DNA of 64,000 nt from Mnemiopsis leidyi (taxonomy: Eukaryota; Ctenophora; Tentaculata; Lobata; Bolinopsidae). The notes below the pieces were generated by a model. The model did no database searches. It worked only from the letters and a program-made list of their open reading frames with translations, and was not told the DNA's origin. Made by a program: the position numbers and the translations under genes. The stretch lies in the NCBI GenBank assembly GCA_000226015.1, contig JH153473.1:167655-231654 (forward strand), given 5' to 3'. Shown here piece by piece: positions 35,101 through 45,200 of this stretch; the stretch's first letter is position 1, and each line of letters begins with the position of its first letter.

Positions 35101-35430
35101 TCCACGGTAAGAAAAGTTATCGAGATGTTCATCGTACTTAATGCTTATTTGTTATTTTGAGTTGACGAATATATCGTTCACTTCAATAAAGATAATTATT
35201 GAACGTTATTAACGTACAATTTGGTTCCAAATTTTCTAAAATTATATTGAGCATGTTAAAGCATTCCTCGGCCTTTGTCATGGCTCATGTCACTATGATC
35301 CATGATATCATGTATTCCTACAAATTCTAGCACCAAGCTCACTTTTTAAAATTACACAGAGTACAGCGACAAAGCAGACGAGGCTCAAAGACACGAGGTA
35401 GGGCTAATGGTGGCGCCGTCAGAGTCCTAG
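32183..35430 (+). CDS. Secreted acidic-repeat protein with SOUL heme-binding domain
   Basis: Exons 32183-32375, 32659-33132, 33330-33449, 33720-33954, 34206-34368, 34530-34616, 34857-34933, 35033-35106, 35360-35430, all phase-consistent, 497 residues. Residues 1-20 (MTKFLTCLAWVSLFLSS) form a signal peptide. Residues ~107-171 hold five 13-residue repeats GGEDDPDHDRFVP (32784-32978), with looser versions before (FGGENDPDG) and after (LGGNGDPDHYRVV, FGGQSDPEED). From about residue 318, ECPQYQEIEVEG..FELRRY starts a SOUL/HEBP domain that runs to the end (KGMWVMTE, FYVRSFGG, WSMRFFH). SOUL proteins bind tetrapyrroles. The acidic repeats suggest metal or calcium binding, which is inference. The exon 2 acceptor (aattgaaaag) is weak and is the least certain junction. 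Confidence 0.88.
32784..32978 (+). repeat. 39-bp coding minisatellite (13-residue acidic repeat)
   Basis: Five tandem 39-bp units, starting 32784, 32823, 32862, 32901 and 32940, encode GGEDDPDHDRFVP. The first four are essentially identical in DNA, the fifth diverges. The DNA-level identity points to recent expansion by slippage or unequal exchange in a host exon. Confidence 0.92.
33462..33539 (+). mobile_element. Small TIR element (MITE), copy 4, in a SOUL-gene intron
   Basis: 78 bp, beginning TTGACGAGATTATG and ending GGGTATCACCGCGACAA. Flanked by AGATTCGAA on both sides (33453-33461 and 33540-33548), an 8- or 9-bp target duplication depending on how the shared A is assigned. It inserted just 12 bp after the exon 3 donor at 33450. 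Confidence 0.88.
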
Positions 35431-37549
35431 AAGAAGATACATCTACCAAATTACCCATCATCTCGCATCCTTTCTACATTCATTATTTTCGAGATGAAGC
35501 ACGGACAGATTAGTCTGGATGATGTATCTCTGGATACGGTAGCCTTAACTTACAAATACATAAGTATTCATCATGATTCGAATCATATCTGCGGGATCTC
35601 AAACTGTCTAACTATAAATGTGTTTAAAATCTAAAGGACATGAACAATAGCATAGATAAATACGATGTTTGACCATTGACCAAAGTATCTTTTATTTTTG
35701 AGAAGTTTCGAAGAAGCGGATTTCATTGTGGTAACAAGACAAGGTGAAACGCCATTTCCCAATTTTTAATTTATGTTTATTTACAAGTACAACAAAGTAA
35801 TGAGGACATGTTTCAAAAGAATTATTCAAACATTATCCAAGTAAGAATTTACAATATAGTACGATTTAACCAATGTATATCAAATTTAATTATTGACAAA
35901 ATAGTGGAATACTTATAGCGAATCACACTTGAGTTTTGAATTTGTATTTTGTGAATGTAAAACTTAAAGACCGAGAGAATAAGTTTTTACAATCATTGAA
36001 AAAACAGCGTCGTTTATTGTTCCTTAGAAATTCCTATGAAAAATTTAACATAAAAATAACGAATAATACTAATATTAAAGCATGACACAATATTCATAAC
36101 AAAATCGTGACGGCTAAAATCCAAAGAACTATCATCCTATGAATAATAAATAAATATGTCGGAAACAAAATGAAGCATGACAATGGCCAGGTTTAAAAAT
36201 AGCATCTGCAGATGCGCGAGTGAGGAAATCATTCAGCGACATTTTCCACTTCGAGTTTATACAAATTGAAGGATCCCTATTGCATTTAAATTTCATGCAA
36301 CCCTACTTTAAGTAGTAGTAGTACTTAGATCGTGCTGGTGGATCAGCACGCTTAACGTTACGGTGAATAAGTTCATTCTTTATCTTACATGATGATGAGT
36401 GTTTAAACTAAAACAGCAAAATTCTTCTTCATAATACTGATGCGTTAAACTTAACATTTAAAATCAATGCAATATTAGATTGTTTAAACATTAAAATTCA
36501 TCGTATTACTGTTACATTTAATTCGTGTAAGCTGACATTGGACACGCTCTCCTTTAACTCATTAAGTTTAATGATTTAAGAACCCTAGACTAATTTGAAT
36601 TGAAACAGTCCAAACCATGTCATCTAAAGTGATCTGGTACAAAATTCCATTGAAAATACAATATGAATAAGGCCCAAAACAGACCCACCATTGGTTGCGG
36701 AATTGAAAGCGGAATTTTCATTTCTTGCCTAAAATTAAATATCACGCCTGATTACGAAACGTTAAAAAAGACTCTGACCAGTGACCAAATTTCCTCTCGA
36801 ATCCGCAACGTTAACATACTTTAACTATACATTGTGAGCCAATCAGGAGGAGTAATATTTTATTTGTCACGTGACTTCAGTAGATCTAAAATATTGGTAA
36901 TGGTATTTGAATATTAGTATTACCTGGGAGCCTCATTGGAGGGAAACGGTAGAGAGAGCCATGCACCGCCCGGTAATTAGTATATTAGTGCTACTAGTAC
37001 TAAAGAACTGAGCAAGGAACAATATCGACCCGGACAACGGTTTAACTTCAAGATCTAGGCATGGTGTCTCCAAAATGCTATTCCTGATCCTCGACCAAAA
37101 CATACCTTAAAGTTAAATTTAATTCAAATCGTACATTGTCCGGCCGCGTTACATTCAATTTCAAGTCTGTTTACGGAGCGAAAACTTTTGGCTGGATCAA
37201 GTTCATAAAATTTCGCGACGGTGCGTTCCAATTCCATTTCCGCAACGAAAACATACTGATACATCACGTAATTGATTTCAGTTTCACGACTGAATTCAAT
37301 TCCGCGCAAAAACTTAAAAGTTTTCGCGCCGTTCTGAGAGTGAGAGTGAGACGCGGAATATTCTATTTCTAAGATTAAATTTAAAATTAAAGGGAAAAAC
37401 GTCTAAATTAAGGGAAACTCGTGAAAAAAATCTCAATGATAATGACGAAATCATACAATTACATAGCGCGGAATCGTAAAAATCACGCAATTCGTGAAAG
37501 TTTCCCTTTTTCCGTGTTCGGGTTCCGATTCCGGGACCTTTGTGATTGT
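35431..37549. other. Intergenic stretch
   Basis: AATAAA at 36145-36150 is a candidate poly(A) signal for the SOUL gene. From about 36690 and again 37120-37400 there are recurring gcggaatt phrases of unknown repeat origin. No exon recognised. Confidence 0.4.
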
Positions 37550-37594
37550 CTGCCACGCGCCGGAGGAGGCTGCCGCTTCACAGCAGCAGGGCTA
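37550..37594 (-). repeat. GC-rich hairpin repeat, copy B
   Basis: The reverse complement starts TAGCCCTGCTGCTGTGAAGC and continues through cctcctccggcgcg, matching 17191-17240. The surrounding DNA is A/T-rich, so the unit stands out as an inserted fragment. Confidence 0.65.
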
Positions 37595-37970
37595 AACAAC
37601 GTCAACGGGACCTCTAAAATAGTAGGTCTGTTTTGGGTCTAACAAATTAAAATGTTAGTGTTACAATAACTATAAGATTAAACTAAGCCTGTCTGTGAAA
37701 ACGATTTAGGGGTTGATCTATTACAATTAGAGGTTTAAAATTCCTAACGTCAACACTTGAAGTTGAAGAGAAACAGGGGATGTAGATCAAATCATAATTG
37801 CGATTTGAATCAAGATTTGGCGGTAAAATCAGTACCTCGATTCCCATGGCCTGTGCCAATCAAATCCGACGTAAAAATTGTAAAACTAAATGATATGATC
37901 ATAAATACAAAAACAGTATTTTCCTGAACTAACTACAGAAACTAACAGTAAATACAGACAGTACAAAATA

Positions 37971-38207
37971 TCAGACGATCAGATGTGGTGAGTTGTTAGG
38001 GTTAGTGTTGAAAGTCAGTGAACATCTCTGCTGCTGAATTAGGAGAACGTTTGCCGAGGATGAGCGGAAAGACCGAGATTTCCTTATGGGAGGGACCACG
38101 TTTTCAGCTCCGTAAGATGGGCAAGAGAGCGGTCGGGGCAGTTTCGCAGGTCGAGCCTCGTTCAGTTCGTCTTCAAGATCCACACTGGACCGCTTTGAGC
38201 TGGAGTT
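37971..38207 (-). CDS. Orphan Ser-rich terminal exon
   Basis: A strong acceptor (gctttggtttcag on the minus strand) opens a phase-0 frame of 78 codons plus stop. It reads NSSSKRSSVDLEDELNEARP, then PRPLSCPSYG and IRKSRSFRSSS, with basic-Ser sites of the kind phosphorylated and bound by 14-3-3 proteins. It could be an alternative last exon of the RhoGAP gene upstream on the same strand (that gene has a phase-0 donor at 42981), or the end of an unseen gene. No domain is recognised. Confidence 0.45.
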   Translation of the reverse strand, partial: NSSSKRSSVDLEDELNEARPAKLPRPLSCPSYGAENVVPPIRKSRSFRSSSANVLLIQQQRCSLTFNTNPNNSPHLIV

Positions 38208-38400
38208 CTGAAACCAAAGCAATAGCATTACACTTATAGTTACTGGTATCTTACCGATAGCCATTTTCCGGGTTCCGGTGTATTTGTAATGTATTTGTCA
38301 GGACGTTGGTCTGCACAGTACTAACACTTAATACAGTGAGTCGGTCGAGGGTTGCCTGGGTACCTCCGAGCCAGGAAGCAGGCAGTATAAGATCAAGAAA

Positions 38401-38475
38401 ATGGTAGGTCTAATCGTCCACGTTTACTTGAAGTTTTCCATTGAGCCTGACGCCGAAGACAGTGAAATGATTGCT
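38401..38475 (+). CDS. Possible orphan first coding exon
   Basis: ATG opens MVGLIVHVYLKFSIEPDAED, ending at GCT followed by the consensus donor GTAAGT. The start of a small alpha/beta barrel protein such as an antibiotic-biosynthesis-monooxygenase-like domain could look like this, but no partner exon was found downstream. Treat as tentative. Confidence 0.25.
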
Positions 38476-39939
38476 GTAAGTCTTTTTTGAACTCCATAAT
38501 TTCAGACAGCCAGAATCATTTTGATAAAACTAAGTGTCAGCTCTTTACGAACTGTTTTTAGTTCAGATCATTGAATTCAAATTTATAATATAGTCCGTAC
38601 TCTGTCAGTGTCTTATTCAATTACTTTAGTACTCAATAATGTAAGGAGCAAGGTCGTCTTATAGTAGTTCCAGTCACTAGAAGAAGTTCCAGTCATAGAA
38701 GTAGACGTTGCAGTATGTGTCTTCAGGGTTACAGTCTTGTTCAATATTCAGAAAACTCAGCGTTGTTAACTAGGTAACTACGACTAAAGTCTTGCTCAAT
38801 GCTCAGACTACTTGGCGTAGTTGTCGAGGGAAGATTACCTGATCGCTCTGCCAGGAGGTCGAGTATCCTAAGATTGAGTTAAACTTCTGACGGACCTGCT
38901 CCGTTGTTTTCTCGCCGGAGGGCACGCTTTGCAGCTCTGAAAGTTGTTCATAATATTAGTAATTTTTGCAACATCATCTCAAGAAATATAGGCAATAGGT
39001 ACTAATGAATAAATACGATAAGTACTGAAAAGTGTTAATGAAATAATTTAATGGTGATGCTTTTAATTTCAAATCTAGGTTACAAATACAACTTTCTACA
39101 TTGATAATGATTATTTACTTAATTTACTTATAGTTATATATATTACTATAAGAACTGGAAAAAGTAAATTTTCGTGGTCAGCTGAGCATGTCGCATCGTT
39201 AATCCTCGTGCGTATTGTGCAATTGTAAATAAATCTATCCAGTCCAATCTTACATCGTATCCTATACTCTTATCTCAAGATTTCACGAGCGGTAAACTAA
39301 AACTTGACAATGAGTAGTCAATGATTTGGTTATAGTGGGGGGTAACTTCCCCCAGAGAAGATCCGTGTCACCAGTTACTCAAGGGTTAGATTGTAAAGCT
39401 TAAAGCTTAACCATTGGGCATGGTATTTATCATCGGGGAGGGGGGCACTCGAAAAGAGTAAATACATGTACCGGAATTCCTGAGACTATTTTTTAACTAA
39501 ACGTTAAATTGGCCCAATTTGATCTTAAAACCATTCTTAGATGAATTGGCGGTATAACTAAACACATTGGAGCATGCGATGCATTCAAAACTATTTGCCC
39601 CCCCCTCCATAGAACCAACGATTAACAGACACGGATGCCGGATACACTTTGACTTAGCACATTCATACACCCAACTCATGAGCTGTTTGCATTAGATCTA
39701 CTAGTAGTAGTACTATAGTATTATAACATAAGTAATTGTTATTTGGTACCTCCGATATCCTAATATTAATATTTGGCATCTGTTTAATTTTAGGAATTAT
39801 ACATTTTTTAAATTTAACTTGAAGTTTAGTACATGTTACTTTTTCAATTTCATTGCCGACGTTTAATTTTAAGCTGCGATCAAATTAGATATAAACTCCC
39901 AGTCCCAGAAGAAATGATAATCGGCCCCAATACTTAGAG
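38476..39939. other. Intergenic stretch upstream of the GPCR
   Basis: No exon, repeat family or strong TATA box recognised. Confidence 0.4.
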
Positions 39940-41148
39940 ATGTCAACAACCCCTGCACCGAGACAACCCATCCATTACCTAGACTACAACCTCCCAGACT
40001 ACAGTCCACCTCTCCTCATCACCTGGTCTCTAGTCACGGCAGTCATCTCCCTGGCTGGCAACACCTGCATCTTGGTCGGCACGATAAAACACAGCGCTAT
40101 TAAACTAGACACAATCTCACTAATCCTTATCGAGAACCTGGCAGTGTCCGACATCCTCAACACCCTGCTGGTGGTTCTACCCGGGATGGCAACCCTCTCT
40201 ACTCGCTCTGCTCTCTTCTCTGACAACCTGGTTGTGTGTCATGTCCTGAGCAAACTCCAGTACATATTCGGAGTTTTCAACTCCCTTGCTGTTTCCATCA
40301 TGATGGTAAACAAGCTGGCCATCCTGCTCAACCCCATCTCCAGCCTGATCAGAAGTGCGAGGACAGGACACTGTCTGGCTCTAGGAGCCTGGGTGTGTGG
40401 TCTGGTACCTGCACTTCTGTACTTAGCTGTCGGTGGAACTACAGTCATGTTCGATACCAGGGTCTACAGGTAATGGTATATGTACTATACAGCTGAGACT
40501 TCACTTTGAGCACGTATCATGTTTCCACATTTCAGTAATAAACGATCGGCAGAATCTTTAATATCATGCTAAAAATGAAATTCGAACTAACTGATGATGT
40601 AAGCGAGAAACTTTAAACATTATGTTATTGCTACTAACAACCGCAGGTGTGTGCCTAACTGGAACGGAGCCCCAAACGAAAGTCTGTGGAAGATGATGGA
40701 CAACATGAAGTCCGTTATCTTCATCCTCATTCCCTTCATCGTTATTCTCACCACGACTATCTGGATGTTGAAGTTCCTAAAGAAATTGGACACACTCCGC
40801 CCACAAAACATCCCCCTAGTTCTCAGTGTAGCAATCTTGCACCTGGTGTCCTTCGTCCCCTTCCTCCTCTACGTTGTCTCGATGAACATACTCAACCCTC
40901 CACCTCAGGTGAAATACAGAGGTGACAAAGTAGCCCAGTTGTATGCCACAGCAGTTTACCTCAACTATTTGAACACGATGAGTAACCCAGTTCTGTACTA
41001 CTTCACCAGTGCTAGCTTCAAGAAGTACGTAAGGAGGAGCTTGAGAAATCTGTGGTCCCGAGATCAAGAGAGGGGGTCTGTATTTGAGCTCAATACGGTG
41101 TCTTCGGAAAAAAGCGGGAAATCTGGAGCTGTGACCAATAACACCTAA
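39940..41148 (+). CDS. Class-A (rhodopsin-like) GPCR, two exons
   Basis: Exons 39940-40469 and 40647-41148 (phase 2 junction, gtaatg donor, aaccgcag acceptor), 343 residues. Seven hydrophobic helices are visible: TM1 with GNTCILVG, TM2 with NLAVSD, TM3 ending SIMMVNKLAILLNP, TM4 with GAWVCGLVPALLY, TM5 with IPFIVIL, TM6 with HLVSFVPFLLYVV, TM7 with MSNPVLYYF at about residue 290. A Cys before TM3 (VVCHVL) and one in loop 2 (RCVPNW) can form the usual disulfide. The DRY box is replaced by VNKL and TM6 lacks the CWxP Trp. The C-tail is Ser/Arg-rich. Ligand unknown. Convergent with the RhoGAP gene. Confidence 0.9.
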
Positions 41149-41544
41149 GTTGTAAATGACCAATAACACCTATAATTATATTGTAAATGACCAATAACAC
41201 CTATATGTTGGGAAAGAATTGCTTTATAAAGCTGCCAATACAATACGGTTTCAGTTTGAAATTGGATTTGAGTCAATGAAATTTTTGACTTTTTATATTA
41301 TATTGTTGCGTCCATGATTTTCATTTCTGCAAGTCTGTTTTAAATTTCACCCTTTTAATCAATGAATTTATCGATAAATTGGAGTCATGATTCAATTTCG
41401 AGACACTTCTTCGAACTGAACTTTGAATTGTATTGTTATTGTATTGCTATTGTATTGTTATTTCAATGTTGAATTGTATTGTCGAATTGTATTGTTATTG
41501 AACCAGTTATTTTGAAAACGTTGGTTCATTATTATATTTACATA
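41149..41544. other. Convergent intergenic region
   Basis: Begins with a small tandem duplication of aatgaccaataacacctat at 41140-41205 (three copies around the GPCR stop), then a tattgtattgtta simple tract near 41430-41500. Confidence 0.6.
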
Positions 41545-41802
41545 TTACCAAGGGCGATTTCCGCAAAAAGGTACAATTTTGGTAAAACATCGTGATACTT
41601 CCAAGTTCCAAATGAGCTGCCTGAACAAACCTCTGAGAGCGTAAGCGATGTCTTCGCTCCGTTTGTTTCTCCGTTTTTGAGGAAGAGATCGGCTCCTTCT
41701 CAGGTCACATCGCGCTGGCGGCGAGGGCTGGGTCTTGGTAACTGTTACAGGGGAGTTGTCCCCCTCACAAAACTGAGCACTTCGTTTGTTGGTCGGTACC
41801 GC
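41545..41802 (-). CDS. Orphan terminal exon candidate
   Basis: A phase-0 open frame following a weak acceptor (ccaaccaacag on the minus strand) has 85 codons plus TAA. It includes RCDLRRSRSLPQKRRNKRSE and a C-terminal hydrophobic/aromatic segment (GLFRQLIWNLEVSRCF). It could be an alternative last exon of the RhoGAP gene 490 bp upstream on the same strand. No family recognised. Confidence 0.3.
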   Translation of the reverse strand, partial: AVPTNKRSAQFCEGDNSPVTVTKTQPSPPARCDLRRSRSLPQKRRNKRSEDIAYALRGLFRQLIWNLEVSRCFTKIVPFCGNRPW

Positions 41803-41913
41803 CTGTTGGTTGGATGTTTGATTTGTAGCTGTAGTCATTGATGGACCATAACTGTGGTGTTTGGTCGAATCAGTTGTTACGTGAATTTGATGCAGAACAA
41901 TAAGAAAATTGAT

Positions 41914-41919
41914 TTTATT
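41914..41919 (-). terminator. Poly(A) signal for the RhoGAP gene
   Basis: AATAAA on the minus strand, about 375 bp after the stop at 42293. A/T-rich 3' flank. Confidence 0.45.
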
Positions 41920-42292
41920 ATCATGTCATGAATTTCGATTGAGTTATATGATGTTTGAATCGTCTGACATTTTATCAAAGACGGCAGACTAACTAAGAAG
42001 AAGTAGAACGCAATAAAATTTCTAATCGAATTAAAAATAGAATGCTAATTGAGATGATATTATCGAGTTAAAGTAGTTCTAAACTGAAGGTCATATCATT
42101 GCTTCTCCTTGATCCTCATAATGGTAAGAAAAAGTAATTATGCTTACAGGATGTAGTAATGATATAGTTTTTAAAATTAATGTAGCCTTCAATTAACTCT
42201 CCTGGTCAAGCGAACGATTTAAAGTCTAATTCTATAAAATCAAATGTGTCTTTTCTTATCATAGCTATGTATCATCATTGTCAAATTTAATG

Positions 42293-45200
42293 CTACTGAA
42301 CTGTTTTCTTTTTTGGTCTCTCAGTTTTTCTAACCGGCCTCGAAGCATGTTCCCTAGAACTATATTCTGCACTTTTGATACCGTCTGTAGGCCTACTATT
42401 AACTCTCTTTGAGTTCGACTTCTCGTTAATAGTTGATTTGACCACAGTCCCTCGAACGGGTTGTTTAGATCGTGTCTTGTTTGGTACTCTGTCTGCTTGT
42501 TTGTCTGTCAGTTTGTCAGTCGGTACTTGAGTTGGTTTGTCAGCCCTTTTGTTAGTGTGTTTGTCAGTCGGTACTTGAGTTGGTTTGTCAGCCCTTTTGT
42601 TCGTATGTTTGTCAGTCGGTTTGTTGGCCGGCTTGTCGCTAGATTTATCTGTTCTCTGACTTTTGGGACTATCGGTCGGTCGAATAATTCGTTTAGACAG
42701 CATGAAACGTTGTCGTCTGTACAGCGGGTCTTCAAACTTAATGATTTTTCGACCCTGACAAATTTTACTTTCGTCAAATTTCAATCGAGGTTAGTAATAT
42801 CAATAGTGAACTTGATATATTAGATAAATTAGTTGATATCTTGGACAATGGATAAACTAGTTGATATCTAGAATACTAGAACATGAAACGCCATACTGCC
42901 GGGATACTGCCAAATGGTAGTATCACGTTTCTGGTTACGAGCAACTACTAAAAACAGAGATCCTAACATAATTCACTTACCGCTCTGTCAGTCACATTAG
43001 TCGGCTGAATTGAAGCGAGAGGTTTTCCGTCCAGGAACTGCTTAATGGTGTCGTTACACCACTCACTGACAAAGTCTGATTTATCCACCGCTGTGTTCGT
43101 GTCCGTTTTCGTCCTGATCAATTGTAGTTCCGACTAAGTGCCTCATAAAAATTATCTACTTAAACAATTAGGAACGGTATTCGTGGGGAGGTGTCTCAAA
43201 TTTTAAACCCCATTTCTCTAAATTTAAGGCTCCTACCTTTGTTTTTGGAGATCAATCTGTATCCATAGGACAATTTGAGAGTATTTCACTACCGAGAACT
43301 AAGCTATGGCCCATAAATTCTAAGGACCAATTTATATCTAATTTCAGGCAAGCAATTATTTAACTTCGACAAAATAATAAGGTTTGACCATCAAGCTGAA
43401 ACTCACACATTGCCGAGGAGCAAGACGTTGTTGCCACTGCCGTTGAAACTGCTCAGTTTGCTACTGACACTGTTGTGCTCCGCCTCAGTGGACCTTTCCA
43501 GCCCCACCCCCGGAACTAAGCTGTGGGCGTCGTTCAGGACAGTAGAATAGGGATCTGAGACAAAACCGCAGGGTCCAGAGATGATGGGCCGGTGACTGTA
43601 GCTTTGGGAGCGTTTGATGGAGAACTTGTTGAGGATACTTCTAGCCCAGTGTCTGAGGTGAAGAAGATGATATTTAAAATGCTGGTAAATTTTCATGAAC
43701 AACAATATTCGTTGTTTAACAATATTAAATTTCACAATAACAAATACACTACACGTCACACAATCTTGCAGCTGCATGTTTCCTTCAATTGAAATAAATT
43801 GTGAGTATGTTTTTGCGCTTGATATTTTCTTATATAAACTTAGAAATAATTATCATGAAACTTAAAGGTGAATACATTTCAACTTACGATGAGGTGGGAC
43901 GAAATTCCTGAGAATATCTAACAGCTCCATTAACTTTCTTCTTCTTGTTATCCTTCCTCCTGAACAGACCCACTGGTTTCTGGGTCGGGTCCTCAGCTCG
44001 CACGTCTACTTCGCTGACCGCGTGGGCTCTCTGTGCCTCCGCCAGCTCCATCAGTGGGATCTGCAGGGAAAATTTAACATTTAACGTTAGAAGATCAAGA
44101 ATCTTCCAGGAGCCCCCTCAGTATAACTGTAAAAGCCTGGGTACAGGTGTAACAAATACAAATACAAATACAGATACAAAATACCGCGAACGACACAATG
44201 AAAGTGTAACTGTCCCACAAATACAATAGAAATAGAAATAGAAATAGAAATAGAAATAGAAATAGAAATAGAAATAGAAATAGAAATAGAAATAGAAATA
44301 GAAATAGAAATACAACTACAAATACAACTACAAATACAAATAATACAAAAATAAGATAAAAATAAAACCTAAATAGTCAAGAAAACAAAAGATTGTATAA
44401 TGAATGTACCTTCATGAGGTACTGGTACTTGTTAGCAGTGGTGGAGGTGGTCACGTGAGTCAGATCAGATGTGGTCCTACTTCTCACTATGTCCTCTCCT
44501 GCTTCTTCTTCACCTGGAGTAGTTAGATAATAGATTCTGGTGTAATGTCTTTACATACTGACTCTTGGCTAACCGATACTTTAAGTGTATAGGTAATGGT
44601 TAGCAGGTATTGCGGCAACACTTTTGCTAGAATTTCGATAAAAATTAAAAATGAAAAGAAATTCAGGTCAAGAATTTAAATTTAGCCTCACCTGCAGCAG
44701 CTGCGGTATCATGGAAACTCAGTCTATTGACATTCCTCTTCTGAGCCCTGATCCCCGCAAAGTGGACCAGCTGAACGGAGGAAGTCTGGGACATGTTGTC
44801 CTGAGGGGAACTGCAACTTCCCGTCGTGATCTGACTCCCTACACTGAACCGTACCGAGCTGGGGGTCCCCTGAGGCTCCTCATCTGCGAAAATCAGCTTG
44901 GCGTGGTCGATCAGGAACTGTAGGACTACGCTTTGGATCTTTATCTCGGTAAAGGCACTCGCGTCCGAGTCGCTTGTCTGCGGCCTGTAAGAAGTAGTGT
45001 TAGGAAGAACACGAAATATTAACCCTCTATCACGTGACTTTAACGTTGATAAAAAGGTGGTGATCTGAGATACTTCAGTTCGACATACTTGAGAAGATTG
45101 GGAGCCCAGACGAGAGCTAAATTCCTGGAGTGCATGCCATGGATGTTGGACTGAGCGGCCATGGTGCTGAGGTGGCGGGCCAGGAAAGCTAGAGTGCTGT

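Noticed and set aside
38503-38572. Second exon for the 38401 candidate
   Set aside because: The implied intron would be only about 30 bp, too short for this gene set, and the peptide has no support.
44118-44315. Open frame encoding alternating Phe/Tyr
   Set aside because: Pure translation of the (GAAATA)n microsatellite inside an intron.
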